A program made the translations under genes and the position numbers. A DNA stretch of 64,000 nucleotides. Source: a bacterium (lineage in GTDB: Bacteria; Bacillota; Bacilli; Lactobacillales; Streptococcaceae). Positions within the stretch are counted from its first letter, which is position 1. Every line of letters begins with the position of its first letter. Shown here one piece after another: positions 55,836 through 64,000 of this stretch. Below the pieces are notes generated by a model. It saw only the letters and a list, made by a program, of their open reading frames with translations, was not told where the DNA came from and searched no databases. The DNA is taken from contig CAJNCW010000004.1 of assembly GCA_905221345.1 (NCBI GenBank), forward strand, positions 62,001-126,000, in the 5' to 3' direction.

Positions 55836-56828
55836 CTACAAAATATTTTCGTACGTATCGCGGACTTCTTGAGGCCAAACACTGGTCTGAACCTCTCCGA
55901 TGTGTTTCTTACGAAGAAGGAACATGGCCATCCGAGACTGTCCGATACCTCCACCGATTGTCAGTGGAAAAAGACCGTTAAGCAGGGCCTTATGCCATTC
56001 CAATTCTAGACGATCTTCGTCTCCTGTAAGAGCCACTTGGCGACGAAGGGTATCCTCATCTACCCGAATCCCCATTGATGAAAGTTCAAAGGCACAACCA
56101 AGAGGTTCATTCCAAACCAGGATATCCCCATTCAATCCCTTGTAGCCATTTTCAGACTCTGTTGTCCAGTCATCGTAGTCAGGTGCGCGGCCGTCATGAG
56201 GTTTTCCGTCAGGCAACTCGCCACCAATACCAATCAAGAAGACAGCACCGAACTCTTTACAGATCGCATTTTCACGCTCTTTCGGTGTTAGATCTGGATA
56301 GCGTTCCACCAACTCTTCCGTATGGATAAAGGTGATTTGTTTTGGCAAGATGGATTCGATATCGTAGCGGGCCTCTACGGCTAGCTCTGTCAGACGAATA
56401 GCCTTGTAAATCTTCTCAACGGTTTCTTTGAGATAGGCGATATTGCGTTGACCATTTGGGATAACCTTCTCCCAGTCCCACTGGTCTACATAAACAGAGT
56501 GGGTCGCATCAAGCGAATCTTCGTCTGGACGAAGGGCCTTCATGTGAACAAACAGACCTTCTCCTTCACCGAAACCAAAGCGAGCCAAAGTGTGGCGTTT
56601 CCATTTGGCAAGTGAGTGAACGACTTCATAGGTTTCATCTGGAATCTGTAGGACCTTTACAGATACTGGATTTTCGACACCAGACAGGTTATCCTGCATC
56701 CCATCACCGACCTTGCTCAAGATAGGTCCCTGAACCTCGACAACTTCTAACTTATCTTTCAAATACTGGGTAAAGGTGTTCTTCACAAAGGAAATTTCTT
56801 CTTGCTGATGAATAAAGCTTTTCTTCAT
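55836..56828 (-). CDS. asnA: Aspartate-ammonia ligase
   Basis: Makes asparagine from aspartate, ammonia and ATP. 330 residues, AsnA type with class II synthetase fold: [19 protein letters not shown] start, [10 protein letters not shown], and the C-terminal [23 protein letters not shown]. Monocistronic. Confidence 0.96.
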   Translation of the reverse strand: MKKSFIHQQEEISFVKNTFTQYLKDKLEVVEVQGPILSKVGDGMQDNLSGVENPVSVKVLQIPDETYEVVHSLAKWKRHTLARFGFGEGEGLFVHMKALRPDEDSLDATHSVYVDQWDWEKVIPNGQRNIAYLKETVEKIYKAIRLTELAVEARYDIESILPKQITFIHTEELVERYPDLTPKERENAICKEFGAVFLIGIGGELPDGKPHDGRAPDYDDWTTESENGYKGLNGDILVWNEPLGCAFELSSMGIRVDEDTLRRQVALTGDEDRLELEWHKALLNGLFPLTIGGGIGQSRMAMFLLRKKHIGEVQTSVWPQEVRDTYENIL

Positions 56829-56889
56829 AGACGGCTCCTAAAAAATTAGTTAAAAGCATTATACACCTATTTTCAAGAAAAGGAAAGAG

Positions 56890-56932
56890 TAAATAAGAAA
56901 AAGTCAGCGCTCTTTAGAACACTGACTCCATA
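56890..56932 (-). terminator. Terminator after the Bax-inhibitor-like gene
   Basis: Minus strand AGTCAGTGTTCT / AGAGCGCTGACT followed by TTTTTC. Confidence 0.85.
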
Positions 56933-56937
56933 ATTCT

Positions 56938-57621
56938 TTAATCGTTTCGACCAAAGATTCGTAAGATGCTAAGGAAGAGGTTGATAAAGTCTAGGTAGAT
57001 GCTGAGCGCCATTGAGATGACCCAACCTGTCGCTACTTGTCCTCTTGACTGCTCATAAACATAGCGAATCTTTTGGTTGTCCCAAGCAATCAAACCTGAG
57101 AAAACCAAGACCATGGCAATACTAATCATGTAGTCAAAGAAGCCGCTAGCTAAGAAAATATTCACAATCATGGCAATGATGAGACCAACAAGCGCCGCCA
57201 TCAGAGCTCGTCCCATTCCACTCAAATCTTTCTTGGTGAAAATCCCGATTGCCGCCATGACAAAGAAAAGAAGTGCACTGGATACAAAGGCTGACAAGAC
57301 GGTCCCAGGTGTATAGAAGGCTACGACAAAGCTAAGTGTGAAGCCATTTAAAACAGAATAAACTAAAAATACTGGGAGAGCTGCTGGACTATTTTTTGCA
57401 GCCATGCTACTCGCAACAAAGACCAGACCAAGTTCTGCAAAAGTTGCAATCATCAACCAGAGACGACCATGCATTAAAAAGTAGACCAATTGAGTCTGAA
57501 AGACCGTCAACATCAAAGCTGACACCAGAGCTGACAGACCAATCCCAAGTCCCACAAAGGCATAAACCTTAGCGTAAAATTGATTGAGACCTGAACGTTC
57601 TTGAATAATCGTTTGATTCAT
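56938..57621 (-). CDS. Bax inhibitor-1/YccA-family membrane protein
   Basis: 227 residues, seven membrane segments, ending in YLDFINLFLSILRIFGRND, the family's signature C-terminus. Bacterial members (YetJ, YccA) are pH-gated Ca2+ leak channels or FtsH modulators; the role here is not known. Monocistronic. Confidence 0.9.
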   Translation of the reverse strand: MNQTIIQERSGLNQFYAKVYAFVGLGIGLSALVSALMLTVFQTQLVYFLMHGRLWLMIATFAELGLVFVASSMAAKNSPAALPVFLVYSVLNGFTLSFVVAFYTPGTVLSAFVSSALLFFVMAAIGIFTKKDLSGMGRALMAALVGLIIAMIVNIFLASGFFDYMISIAMVLVFSGLIAWDNQKIRYVYEQSRGQVATGWVISMALSIYLDFINLFLSILRIFGRND

Positions 57622-57676
57622 TCCGATTCTCCTTTTCTCTATAAATATGTCTTGATTATAACAAAGATTTTATAAA

Positions 57677-58417
57677 TTAGCTAAAATAAAACATCAAAAT
57701 ACCTGCCGCAACTGCCACGTTGAGACTTTCTGCTCGACCTTTCATGCCAATATGAATCAGCTGATCAGCACTCTCAGCCATGACAGAACTAATTCCCTGT
57801 CCTTCATTTCCCATGACTAAAACAAAGTCTTCTAGGGGAGAAAGCTCACGATAATCCTTTGAATCTCTCGATAAGGTCGTTGCTAGAATGGGCAAATTGC
57901 TCTTCTTTGCCTCTTCTACAAAGGTGGCAACTGGCATACGATAGATGGGCAAGTGAAAATGACTTCCTTGCATGGAACGCAGGGTCTTGAGAATGTGGAT
58001 ATCCGCTGACTTGTCTGAAACAATGACCCCTGTAAAACCTGCAGCATCCGCAGTCCGAATCATGGTACCAACATTACCAGGGTCTTGGACATCTTCTAAA
58101 AATAAAAACTTTCCCTGACGAAGATCAGGCAGTCCCACTTCTTCTTTTTGAATAACTGCGACAATGCCTTGAGGGGTTTGCATATCTGCTAAGTCCCGCA
58201 AAATCTCCTCTGAAACCCATACAGTTTGAGGAAAAGCAGCTAACTGATCTCGGTGACTTTCCAGAGCAAAGATTTTCTCAATCGTTACTCCTGCTTGAAC
58301 AGCTTCTTCAAACAAGTGCCAGCCCTCAATCAAATAGGCAGACTTTCGATATTTTTTTTGATGCAATTTCTTGGCATTTTTTACCACAGAATTGGCTTTT
58401 GAGGTTATAATAGTCAT
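57677..58417 (-). CDS. TrmH-family (SpoU) RNA 2'-O-methyltransferase
   Basis: 246 residues from MTIITSKANSVVKNAKKL (ATG 58417). An N-terminal substrate-binding domain (about 1-95) precedes the SPOUT knot: LEDVQDPGNVGTMIRTADAAG, VMGNEGQGIS, and GRAESLNVAVAAGILM. RNA target unknown; relatives modify 23S rRNA. No ribosome site precedes the ATG, which lies directly behind an extended -10. Confidence 0.92.
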   Translation of the reverse strand: MTIITSKANSVVKNAKKLHQKKYRKSAYLIEGWHLFEEAVQAGVTIEKIFALESHRDQLAAFPQTVWVSEEILRDLADMQTPQGIVAVIQKEEVGLPDLRQGKFLFLEDVQDPGNVGTMIRTADAAGFTGVIVSDKSADIHILKTLRSMQGSHFHLPIYRMPVATFVEEAKKSNLPILATTLSRDSKDYRELSPLEDFVLVMGNEGQGISSVMAESADQLIHIGMKGRAESLNVAVAAGILMFYFS

Positions 58418-58423
58418 AGAAAT

Positions 58424-58432
58424 ATTATAACA
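58424..58432 (-). promoter_or_regulatory. Promoter giving a probably leaderless TrmH-family mRNA
   Basis: Minus strand TGTTATAAT (TG at 58431-58432, TATAAT at 58424-58429) ends 6 nt before the ATG, so the transcript should begin at or next to the start codon. Confidence 0.55.
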
Positions 58433-58450
58433 CAATCAAAGGGGTTTGGT

Positions 58451-58729
58451 ATGCAAAAGGTTAGAATGATTGCCCAAGGCAGGGTGCAGGGTGTTGGTTT
58501 TCGTTGGGGCGTTTATACTCTAGCGCTTGAAATCGGTGGCATCACTGGTCGTGTTTGGAATAATGACGATGGCACAGTGGAAATTCTCGCTCAGGCAGAG
58601 TCCTCTGCCACTATGGCAAAATTTATCCAAGAAATCCGAAAAGGTCCGACACCTTTTTCAAAAGTCACCTATCTAGATGTACAAATGAGCAACTTTTCAT
58701 CCTATTCGGACTTCAAAGTCGCAAATTAG
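58451..58729 (+). CDS. acyP: Acylphosphatase
   Basis: 92 residues. GRVQGVGFRWGVY (about 11-23) with the phosphate-binding Arg, and the catalytic Asn in GRVWNNDDGTVEI. Hydrolyses acyl phosphates. Divergent from the methyltransferase gene over only 33 bp and upstream of yidC. Confidence 0.95.
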   Translation: MQKVRMIAQGRVQGVGFRWGVYTLALEIGGITGRVWNNDDGTVEILAQAESSATMAKFIQEIRKGPTPFSKVTYLDVQMSNFSSYSDFKVAN

Positions 58730-58806
58730 GTCTCCAGAACTATTGTATATTTTACAAAAAAACAGTAGAATAGAAAGGTATAATTTTTAAAGAAGGAATG
58801 AAAACA

Positions 58807-59727
58807 TTGAAATCTATTAAACGTTTTGCCCTCTCTGCTGTGGGAGTGGCTATGCTACTCGTCTTGTCAGGTTGCGTTCAGATTGATAAAGCAACAGGTA
58901 AGCCAATTGGTCCCGTTTGGGATTTCTTGGGTGCTCCGATGGGAGAAGCTATCAAGTACTTCGCTACTGATAAAGGTCTAGGCTTTGGTGTGGCTATCAT
59001 TATCGTCACCATTATCGTGCGCTTGATTATCTTGCCACTTGGTATCTACCAATCATGGAAGGCGACACTTCACTCTGAAAAGATGAACGCCCTCAAACAC
59101 GTGCTTGAACCACATCAAACACGCCTTAAAGAAGCAACAACTCAAGAAGAAAAACTAGAAGCGCAACAAGCTCTCTTTGCAGCTCAGAAAGAACACGGCA
59201 TCAGCATGTTTGGTGGTGTAGGATGTTTCCCTATCCTCATTCAAATGCCTTTCTTCTCTGCTATCTACTTTGCTGCCCAACATACTGATGGAGTTGCTCA
59301 AGCAAGCTACCTAGGAATTCCTCTAGGGTCTCCAAGTATGATTTTGGTTGCCTGTGCTGGTGTCCTTTACTATCTTCAATCGCTCCTTTCACTTCACGGA
59401 GTAGAAGATGAAATGCAAAGAGAACAAATCAAGAAAATGATCTACATGAGCCCACTCATGATTGTCGTCTTCTCCCTCTTCTCACCAGCCAGTGTGACAC
59501 TTTACTGGGTTGTCGGTGGTTTCATGATGATTCTCCAACAATTTATCGTCAACTATGTCGTTCGTCCAAAACTTCGTCAAAAAGTACGTGAAGAATACGA
59601 AAAGAACCCTCCAAAAGCAAGTTCTACTGCTGGGGCAAGAAAAGATGTGACTCCTAAGCAGGCTCAAGCGATCACGACCAATAAGAAAAAGAAAAACCGC
59701 AACTCTGGTAAACAACGATCTAGATAA
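58807..59727 (+). CDS. yidC: Membrane protein insertase YidC
   Basis: 306 residues with TTG start at 58807, 9 nt after a GAAGGA site. An ATG at 58798 is in frame but directly abuts that site. Lipoprotein signal with LVLSGC, then the five-span Oxa1 core; the conserved Arg of the hydrophilic groove is in IIIVTIIVRLIILPLG. Basic tail KKKKNRNSGKQRSR. One of the two streptococcal YidC paralogues; which one is not decided. Confidence 0.92.
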   Translation: MKSIKRFALSAVGVAMLLVLSGCVQIDKATGKPIGPVWDFLGAPMGEAIKYFATDKGLGFGVAIIIVTIIVRLIILPLGIYQSWKATLHSEKMNALKHVLEPHQTRLKEATTQEEKLEAQQALFAAQKEHGISMFGGVGCFPILIQMPFFSAIYFAAQHTDGVAQASYLGIPLGSPSMILVACAGVLYYLQSLLSLHGVEDEMQREQIKKMIYMSPLMIVVFSLFSPASVTLYWVVGGFMMILQQFIVNYVVRPKLRQKVREEYEKNPPKASSTAGARKDVTPKQAQAITTNKKKKNRNSGKQRSR

Positions 59728-59737
59728 GACTAAACAG

Positions 59738-59763
59738 GCTTAGCTGAGAGGCTAAGTCTTTTT
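59738..59763 (+). terminator. yidC terminator
   Basis: GGCTTAGC-TGAGAG-GCTAAGTC followed by TTTTTG. Confidence 0.82.
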
Positions 59764-59769
59764 GCATCA

Positions 59770-59803
59770 CAAAAGCCCGATGTTTCCATCAGGCTTCTTT
59801 TTA
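59770..59803 (-). terminator. pflA terminator
   Basis: Minus strand AGCCTGATG-GAAA-CATCGGGCT followed by TTTGT, at the end of pflA. Confidence 0.78.
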
Positions 59804-60595
59804 TCCATGTACACGTTTCATATAGTCTTGATAGCTTTCTGTATCCATCAATTCCTTGGCATTCTTAACACGGTCTGCTGTTGGAGGTTTGACCCCTTCG
59901 AGCGAATATGGAATCCCAAGTTCACGCCACTTGAATTCTCCCATAGTGTGATAAGGTAGGATTTCAAACTTGTCAACGTTTTTGAGGGTTTTGACGAATT
60001 TACCGAGTTCAATCAAATCCTCATCTCTATCTGTCAATCCTGGAACCAATACGTGGCGAATCCAAACAGGTTTTCCAATATCTGATAGGTACCGGGCACA
60101 GGCCAAGATGTTTTTATTGGTTTGGCTAGTGACGATCTTGTGCTGTTCTTCGTTGATTTCCTTGATATCCAGGAGAACCAGGTCTGTCACAGCCATGAGT
60201 TTATTAAACTTTTCGAGATAACGTGGTGTGTTACGGAAAGGAAGGGCACAGGTGTCCAAGGTACAGTGAATTCCTTTTTCCTTGGCCTTGGTAAAGAGGG
60301 CAATCAAGAAATCAATCTGTAAGAGAGCCTCTCCACCACTGACAGTGATTCCTCCTTTGTCTCCCCAGAAACCACGATAACGAAGGGCTTCTGTCAAGAC
60401 ATCATCTACTGTCCGTTCGCGTGATTTATTGGTCTCCATAGCCCATGTGTCTGGGTTATGACAGTACTGGCAACGCATGTGACAGCCCTGCAAAAAGACA
60501 ATAAAACGAATCCCAGGGCCATCTACCGCCCCAAAACTCTCTGTCGAATGCACCATTCCTGTCACTTGTCCATAGTCAATTGTTTCTTCAGACAT
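59801..60595 (-). CDS. pflA: Pyruvate formate-lyase activating enzyme
   Basis: 264 residues, radical SAM enzyme that places the glycyl radical on PflB for anaerobic mixed-acid fermentation. Cluster motif CHMRCQYC (about 34-41), GGEALLQ, and DIKEIN are visible. Monocistronic; pflB is not in the window. Confidence 0.96.
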   Translation of the reverse strand: MSEETIDYGQVTGMVHSTESFGAVDGPGIRFIVFLQGCHMRCQYCHNPDTWAMETNKSRERTVDDVLTEALRYRGFWGDKGGITVSGGEALLQIDFLIALFTKAKEKGIHCTLDTCALPFRNTPRYLEKFNKLMAVTDLVLLDIKEINEEQHKIVTSQTNKNILACARYLSDIGKPVWIRHVLVPGLTDRDEDLIELGKFVKTLKNVDKFEILPYHTMGEFKWRELGIPYSLEGVKPPTADRVKNAKELMDTESYQDYMKRVHG

Positions 60596-60608
60596 ATCGT
60601 CACCTTCC

Positions 60609-60623
60609 TTGAAACCGTTTTAT
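60609..60623. promoter_or_regulatory. cre-like site upstream of pflA
   Basis: TTGAAACCGTTTTAT matches WTGNAANCGNWNNCW at all but one position (A where C is expected). It lies 14 bp before the pflA start. CcpA control of pfl genes is common in streptococci. Confidence 0.4.
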
Positions 60624-60712
60624 AGTTTTATTATATCACGACTTGAGGGAAAAACAAGATTTTTGTCTATTTTTTAGAAAGCAATCTGTTTTTCACTTTC
60701 ATTTTCATTTTT

Positions 60713-61969
60713 TTAATGATCGGGTTCAAAATCAAAACCATACAAGGTTGCAAAATAGTCCTCAGGGCGCTCTGCACGGCGGATTTGGCGGGCTTTGCCT
60801 TCTTCAGTATAGAGGATTTCTGCAGAGCGTAATTTGGCATTGTACTGGTAACCCATGGAGAATCCATGCGCACCTGTATCATGAATCACCAGTAAATCAC
60901 CGATTTCTGTATGAGGCAGTTCGCGATTAATGGCAAATTTATCATTGTTTTCACAAAGTGAACCGACCACGTCTACCACCTCAACAGGTCCATCTGGATG
61001 AGTCAGATTGGTGATATGGTGGTAGGCTCCATACATGGCTGGGCGCATAAGATTGACTGCCGAGGCATCCACACCCAGATAGGTACGGTAGGTTTTCTTT
61101 TTATGAGTTACTTTGGTGACGAGAACTCCGTGCGGTGCCAGCATAAAACGGCCTAACTCGGTGAAAATCTTGACTTGACCAAGTCCTGCAGGTGTAAGAA
61201 CTTCCTCATAAACCTTACGCACCCCCTCACCAATCACAGCAATGTCATTTGACTCCTGATCTGGACGGTAGTTGACTCCGATTCCACCAGAAAGGTTGAT
61301 AAAGTCTAGCGAAATACCCAACTTTTCCTTAATTTCAACAGCCAATTCAAAAAGCTGGCGGGCCAACTCTGGGTAGTAGAGATGGGTGACAGTATTGGAT
61401 GCTAGGAAGGAATGAATCCCAAAGATCTTGGCTCCTTTTTCCTTCAAAATCGCAAAGGCTTCAAAAAGCTGGTCCTTGGTCATGCCAAACTTGGCTTCCC
61501 CGGGATTGTCCATGATGTCTGTTCCCAATTCAAAGACTCCGCCTGGATTATAACGACAGGAAATGATTTCTGGAATGCCTGCTGCTCGCTCCAGATGTTC
61601 AATGTCTTCAAAGGCATCCAAGTTAATTGTTGCGCCTAATTCACGCGCATAAGCGTACTCTTGGTCTGGGGTATTGTTTGAAGAGAACATGATGTCAGAA
61701 CCGGGGAAATCCAGTTTATGGCTCATCAAGAGCTCCACGTAACTAGAACAGTCCACACCGCAACCTTCCTCTTGGAGGATTTTTAAGATGGCTGGTGTTG
61801 GAGTTGCCTTGACTGCAAAATATTCCTTAAAGCCCTTGTTCCAGGAAAAGGCCTTGTTGACGGCTCTTGCTTTTTCACGAATCCCCTTCTCATCATATAA
61901 GTGAAAGGGAGTCGGGAACTCTGCAACAATTGTTTCTAAATCTTCACGGCTGATAAATAGTGTTTTCAT
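60713..61969 (-). CDS. lysA: Diaminopimelate decarboxylase
   Basis: 418 residues from MKTLFISREDLETIV (ATG 61969, AGAAGG at spacing 6; another ATG two codons earlier sits on the site). PLP lysine in YFAVKATPTP (about 55), glycine loop NLSGGIGVNY, and DTGAHGFSMGYQYN near the C-terminus. Converts meso-diaminopimelate to lysine, which this genus needs for its Lys-type peptidoglycan. Confidence 0.94.
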   Translation of the reverse strand: MKTLFISREDLETIVAEFPTPFHLYDEKGIREKARAVNKAFSWNKGFKEYFAVKATPTPAILKILQEEGCGVDCSSYVELLMSHKLDFPGSDIMFSSNNTPDQEYAYARELGATINLDAFEDIEHLERAAGIPEIISCRYNPGGVFELGTDIMDNPGEAKFGMTKDQLFEAFAILKEKGAKIFGIHSFLASNTVTHLYYPELARQLFELAVEIKEKLGISLDFINLSGGIGVNYRPDQESNDIAVIGEGVRKVYEEVLTPAGLGQVKIFTELGRFMLAPHGVLVTKVTHKKKTYRTYLGVDASAVNLMRPAMYGAYHHITNLTHPDGPVEVVDVVGSLCENNDKFAINRELPHTEIGDLLVIHDTGAHGFSMGYQYNAKLRSAEILYTEEGKARQIRRAERPEDYFATLYGFDFEPDH

Positions 61970-61997
61970 AAGCATCCTTCTATTCTGTTTGCAAAGA

Positions 61998-62023
61998 AAG
62001 GCTGGGACAATCGTTCCAACCTT
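61998..62023 (-). terminator. Hairpin after purR
   Basis: Minus strand AAGGTTGGAAC-GATT-GTCCCAGCCTT with mismatches, followed by TCTTTG; a weak terminator between purR and lysA. Confidence 0.55.
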
Positions 62024-62035
62024 TAGTTCTATCTC

Positions 62036-62863
62036 TTATTTGTCTTCGTCAAAGATATTTCCAATCTCAACATCGATGGATTGGTTCTTAACATCAATAT
62101 TGGTTACTTTCAAGAGTGACTTGTAATCAAACTGCTTTTCACGTTCTTCTTGGGCATTGTCTGCAAAGACTGCGACACCAGCTAGTTCAGAGTCGAACTC
62201 ACGCAAGAGACTAATCATCCCGTTGACCGTTCCGCCACCTTTCAAGAAGTCATCCACAATCAAGACACGACTGCCTGCCTTGAGACTGCGTTTTGAAAGG
62301 AACATCTTCTCGATACGGTCACCGCTGGAACCTGATACATAGTTGACGCTGACAGTTGAACCTTCGGTGATTTTCAAGTCACGGCGCACAATGACAAATG
62401 GAACATTGAGGACATTGGCAACTGCATTTGCGAGTGGCACACCTTTTGTTGCTACTGTCATAACGGCATCGATTTTTTGGTCCATAAAGCTCTTGGCAAT
62501 GATACGACCAATATTTTTCAAAATAGCAGGCGTACTAAGCAAATCAGACAGGTAGATGTAGCCACCTGGCAAGATACGGTCGCTTTCTGAAAGTTTATCA
62601 CGCAAGTCTGCGATCATTTCTTTAGCTTCATGGCTTGAGATTGATGGTGTAAAGATAACGCCACCACCTGCTCCAGTCACAGTCTGAATATGGCCGAGTT
62701 CGATTTCCTCAAAGGCACGCTTGATAATCACGATATCCTCTGAGATAGAGGATTTAGCAGATTCGTACTTTTCTGCAAAGGTGTTGAGACTGGTTAGTTT
62801 GTATGGATTATTAATCAAATAGTTGGAAATGACAACCATCCGATCACTTCTTCTTAATTTCAT
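62036..62863 (-). CDS. purR: Purine operon regulator PurR
   Basis: 275 residues: N-terminal winged helix (about 1-72) and a PRTase-fold domain with the PRPP loop VLIVDDFLKGGGT (about 201-213). The Gram-positive PurR binds PurBoxes and senses PRPP; in streptococci it can act as activator. No strong ribosome site before the ATG at 62863. Confidence 0.95.
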   Translation of the reverse strand: MKLRRSDRMVVISNYLINNPYKLTSLNTFAEKYESAKSSISEDIVIIKRAFEEIELGHIQTVTGAGGGVIFTPSISSHEAKEMIADLRDKLSESDRILPGGYIYLSDLLSTPAILKNIGRIIAKSFMDQKIDAVMTVATKGVPLANAVANVLNVPFVIVRRDLKITEGSTVSVNYVSGSSGDRIEKMFLSKRSLKAGSRVLIVDDFLKGGGTVNGMISLLREFDSELAGVAVFADNAQEEREKQFDYKSLLKVTNIDVKNQSIDVEIGNIFDEDK

Positions 62864-62901
62864 TTTTATTTACCATTCCATTTAATTTTGATATTTTATC
62901 C

Positions 62902-62910
62902 ATTATACCA
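62902..62910 (-). promoter_or_regulatory. purR promoter
   Basis: Minus strand TGGTATAAT (TATAAT at 62902-62907), extended -10, about 30 nt leader without clear Shine-Dalgarno. Confidence 0.55.
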
Positions 62911-62919
62911 TATTCACAT

Positions 62920-62960
62920 AAAAAAACGAACATTATTGCGTAAAAAATGCTCGTTTTTCT
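62920..62960 (-). terminator. yhaM terminator
   Basis: Minus strand AAAAACGAGCATT / AATGTTCGTTTTTTT hairpin with long T tract. Confidence 0.85.
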
Positions 62961-62967
62961 TAAATTA

Positions 62968-63909
62968 TTAATCTAAATCTGGTTTATAGAAGGAACGATT
63001 GTCCATAGCGAAGATTTTATTGGTCATCTCTCCTTTATCCACCAAAGCTAGAGCCGTTGACATCATCATCATGCTGGCATCCAGATTATCAATCATATGA
63101 ATAATCTCTGCCTCCATAATGCGTGGACGGACTGGACTTCCATACTCTAGCAAGCCATGGTGACTGAGAATCACATGGCGTAGTAGCACCACTTCTTCTC
63201 TGGTATCATCGATGCCGAGTTCCATGACTGTCTTGGTAATTTCGCTATCGATGAGAGCGATATGGCCGATGAGATTGCCTCGCACTGTGTACTCCGTCTG
63301 ATCGGGACCGCTGAGTTCTAAAACCTTGGCCAAGTCGTGCAACATAATCCCCGCATAGAGGAGGCTCTTGTTGAGCTGAGGGTAGATATCGCTAACGGCA
63401 TCTGCCAAGCGCACCATGGTTGCTGTGTGAAAAGCCAAACCCGTCTCAAAGGCATGGTGGTTGGTCTTGGCAGCTGGATAGGAATAGAATTCCTTATCGT
63501 ACTTGGTGTAGAGACTGCGAACGATACGCTGCCAGACAGGATTTTCAATCTTGAAAATCATTTGTGACATGTAATCACGAATTTCCTTGACATCGACTGG
63601 TGACTTAACCTTGAAGTCAGCTGGATCATTGGGTTCCCCAGGCTGAGGTAAACGAAGGGTAATTTGATTGACTTGAGGTGTATTATTATAAACCTCTCTG
63701 CGCCCCTGCATGTGGACGACTTTCCCTGCGGTAAAGGCCTCAACGTTGTGAGGTTGGGCATCCCAGAGTTTCCCTTCAATCTCGCCACTATCGTCTTGGA
63801 AGGTAAAGGCTAGGTAGTTTTTCCCTGCACGCGTCTGTCTCAGGTCAGCTGACTTAATCAGGTAAAAACCTTCAAACAGCTCATCTTTTTTCATGTGACT
63901 AATCTTCAT
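62968..63909 (-). CDS. yhaM: 3'-5' exoribonuclease YhaM (Cbf1)
   Basis: 313 residues from MKISHMKKDELFEGFYLI (ATG 63909, GAGGAAG site; the upstream extension lies in the rmuC frame overlap and is rejected). OB-fold (about 15-95) and HD domain with HHAFETGLAFHTATM, MLHDLAK and HHGLLEYGSP. Trims RNA 3' ends. Overlaps the rmuC stop by 11 nt. Confidence 0.94.
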   Translation of the reverse strand: MKISHMKKDELFEGFYLIKSADLRQTRAGKNYLAFTFQDDSGEIEGKLWDAQPHNVEAFTAGKVVHMQGRREVYNNTPQVNQITLRLPQPGEPNDPADFKVKSPVDVKEIRDYMSQMIFKIENPVWQRIVRSLYTKYDKEFYSYPAAKTNHHAFETGLAFHTATMVRLADAVSDIYPQLNKSLLYAGIMLHDLAKVLELSGPDQTEYTVRGNLIGHIALIDSEITKTVMELGIDDTREEVVLLRHVILSHHGLLEYGSPVRPRIMEAEIIHMIDNLDASMMMMSTALALVDKGEMTNKIFAMDNRSFYKPDLD

Positions 63910-64000
63910 ATTCTTCCTCATCTTCTTGGAAATGGAGTAGATCAAGCGCAGGCTCACCTTCTGATAACTCAATGTGACGGAGCGTCCGCTCGATAGCTGT
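63899..64000 (-). CDS. rmuC: RmuC, C-terminal 33 codons (window edge)
   Basis: The last codons read TAIERTLRHIELSEGE..LDLLHFQEDEEEYED and stop at 63899. The tail matches streptococcal RmuC-type DNA recombination proteins as I remember them, which precede yhaM in this group. The start lies beyond the window. Confidence 0.75.
   Translation of the reverse strand, partial: TAIERTLRHIELSEGEPALDLLHFQEDEEEYED

Noticed and set aside
1..64000. CRISPR array
   Set aside because: No regularly spaced direct repeats or cas genes seen; the only tandem array is the coding repeat at 7160-7519.
1..64000. Intact insertion sequences
   Set aside because: No transposase-like frame with flanking inverted repeats was recognised on either strand.

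Overview
The window is a low-GC Firmicute chromosome segment that looks like a mitis-group Streptococcus (S. mitis/oralis type; close to, but not, S. pneumoniae). The support is the gene content and order: the rsmH-ftsL-pbp2X-mraY cluster, amiACDEF, endA-epuA-murA, coaD-rsmD, lysA-purR-yhaM, and a YSIRK/LPxT-type surface protein. Protein sequences resemble pneumococcal ones without being identical. The call is from memory of these families, not from a search.

Layout. 1-4126: trehalose locus (treC partial, treP, divergent treR) with a perfect CcpA (cre) match in the treP promoter. 4379-8119: a large wall-anchored GH95 alpha-L-fucosidase with its own promoter and a perfect cre. 8189-12708: cell-division/peptidoglycan cluster on the minus strand. 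12871-15039: a small HTH regulator with three membrane proteins and a glutathione peroxidase. 15062-16450: a decayed SOS-mutagenesis cassette (DUF5960-like, YolD-like, umuC pseudogene). 16481-17662: a fragment and an unrecognised membrane protein.

17861-29044 is an integrated 11.1-kb element in the 3' end of rpsI, bounded by an exact 84-bp direct repeat. It carries a tyrosine integrase, a repressor, a divergent xis-like/replication-initiator/two MobC-like operon with no relaxase, and an oriT- or ori-like structured region. Its cargo is a type II restriction-modification system (MvaI/BcnI-like nuclease, C5 methyltransferase, double-HTH regulator) and, beside it, an overlapping two-gene module: a ClpB-D2-like AAA+ ATPase and a DUF6414-like protein. 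That module is the best candidate for an undescribed, probably antiphage, system. A LexA/HdiR-like repressor inside the element looks like the lost regulator of the umuC remnant outside it.

28994-49084 is core genome: rpsI-rplM with an L13 leader, an ABC exporter, pheS-GNAT-pheT under a T-box, ribU under an FMN riboswitch, trmL behind an attenuator-like leader, trkA-trkH potassium uptake, and the ami oligopeptide permease. 49390-64000 holds tRNA-Cys, a CNNM/CBS protein, endA-epuA-murA, the sepM-like/coaD/rsmD operon, asnA, a Bax-inhibitor-like protein, a TrmH-family methyltransferase divergent from acyP-yidC, pflA, lysA, purR, yhaM and the end of rmuC. All promoters, hairpins and operators were found by eye; family names are from memory of sequence motifs.
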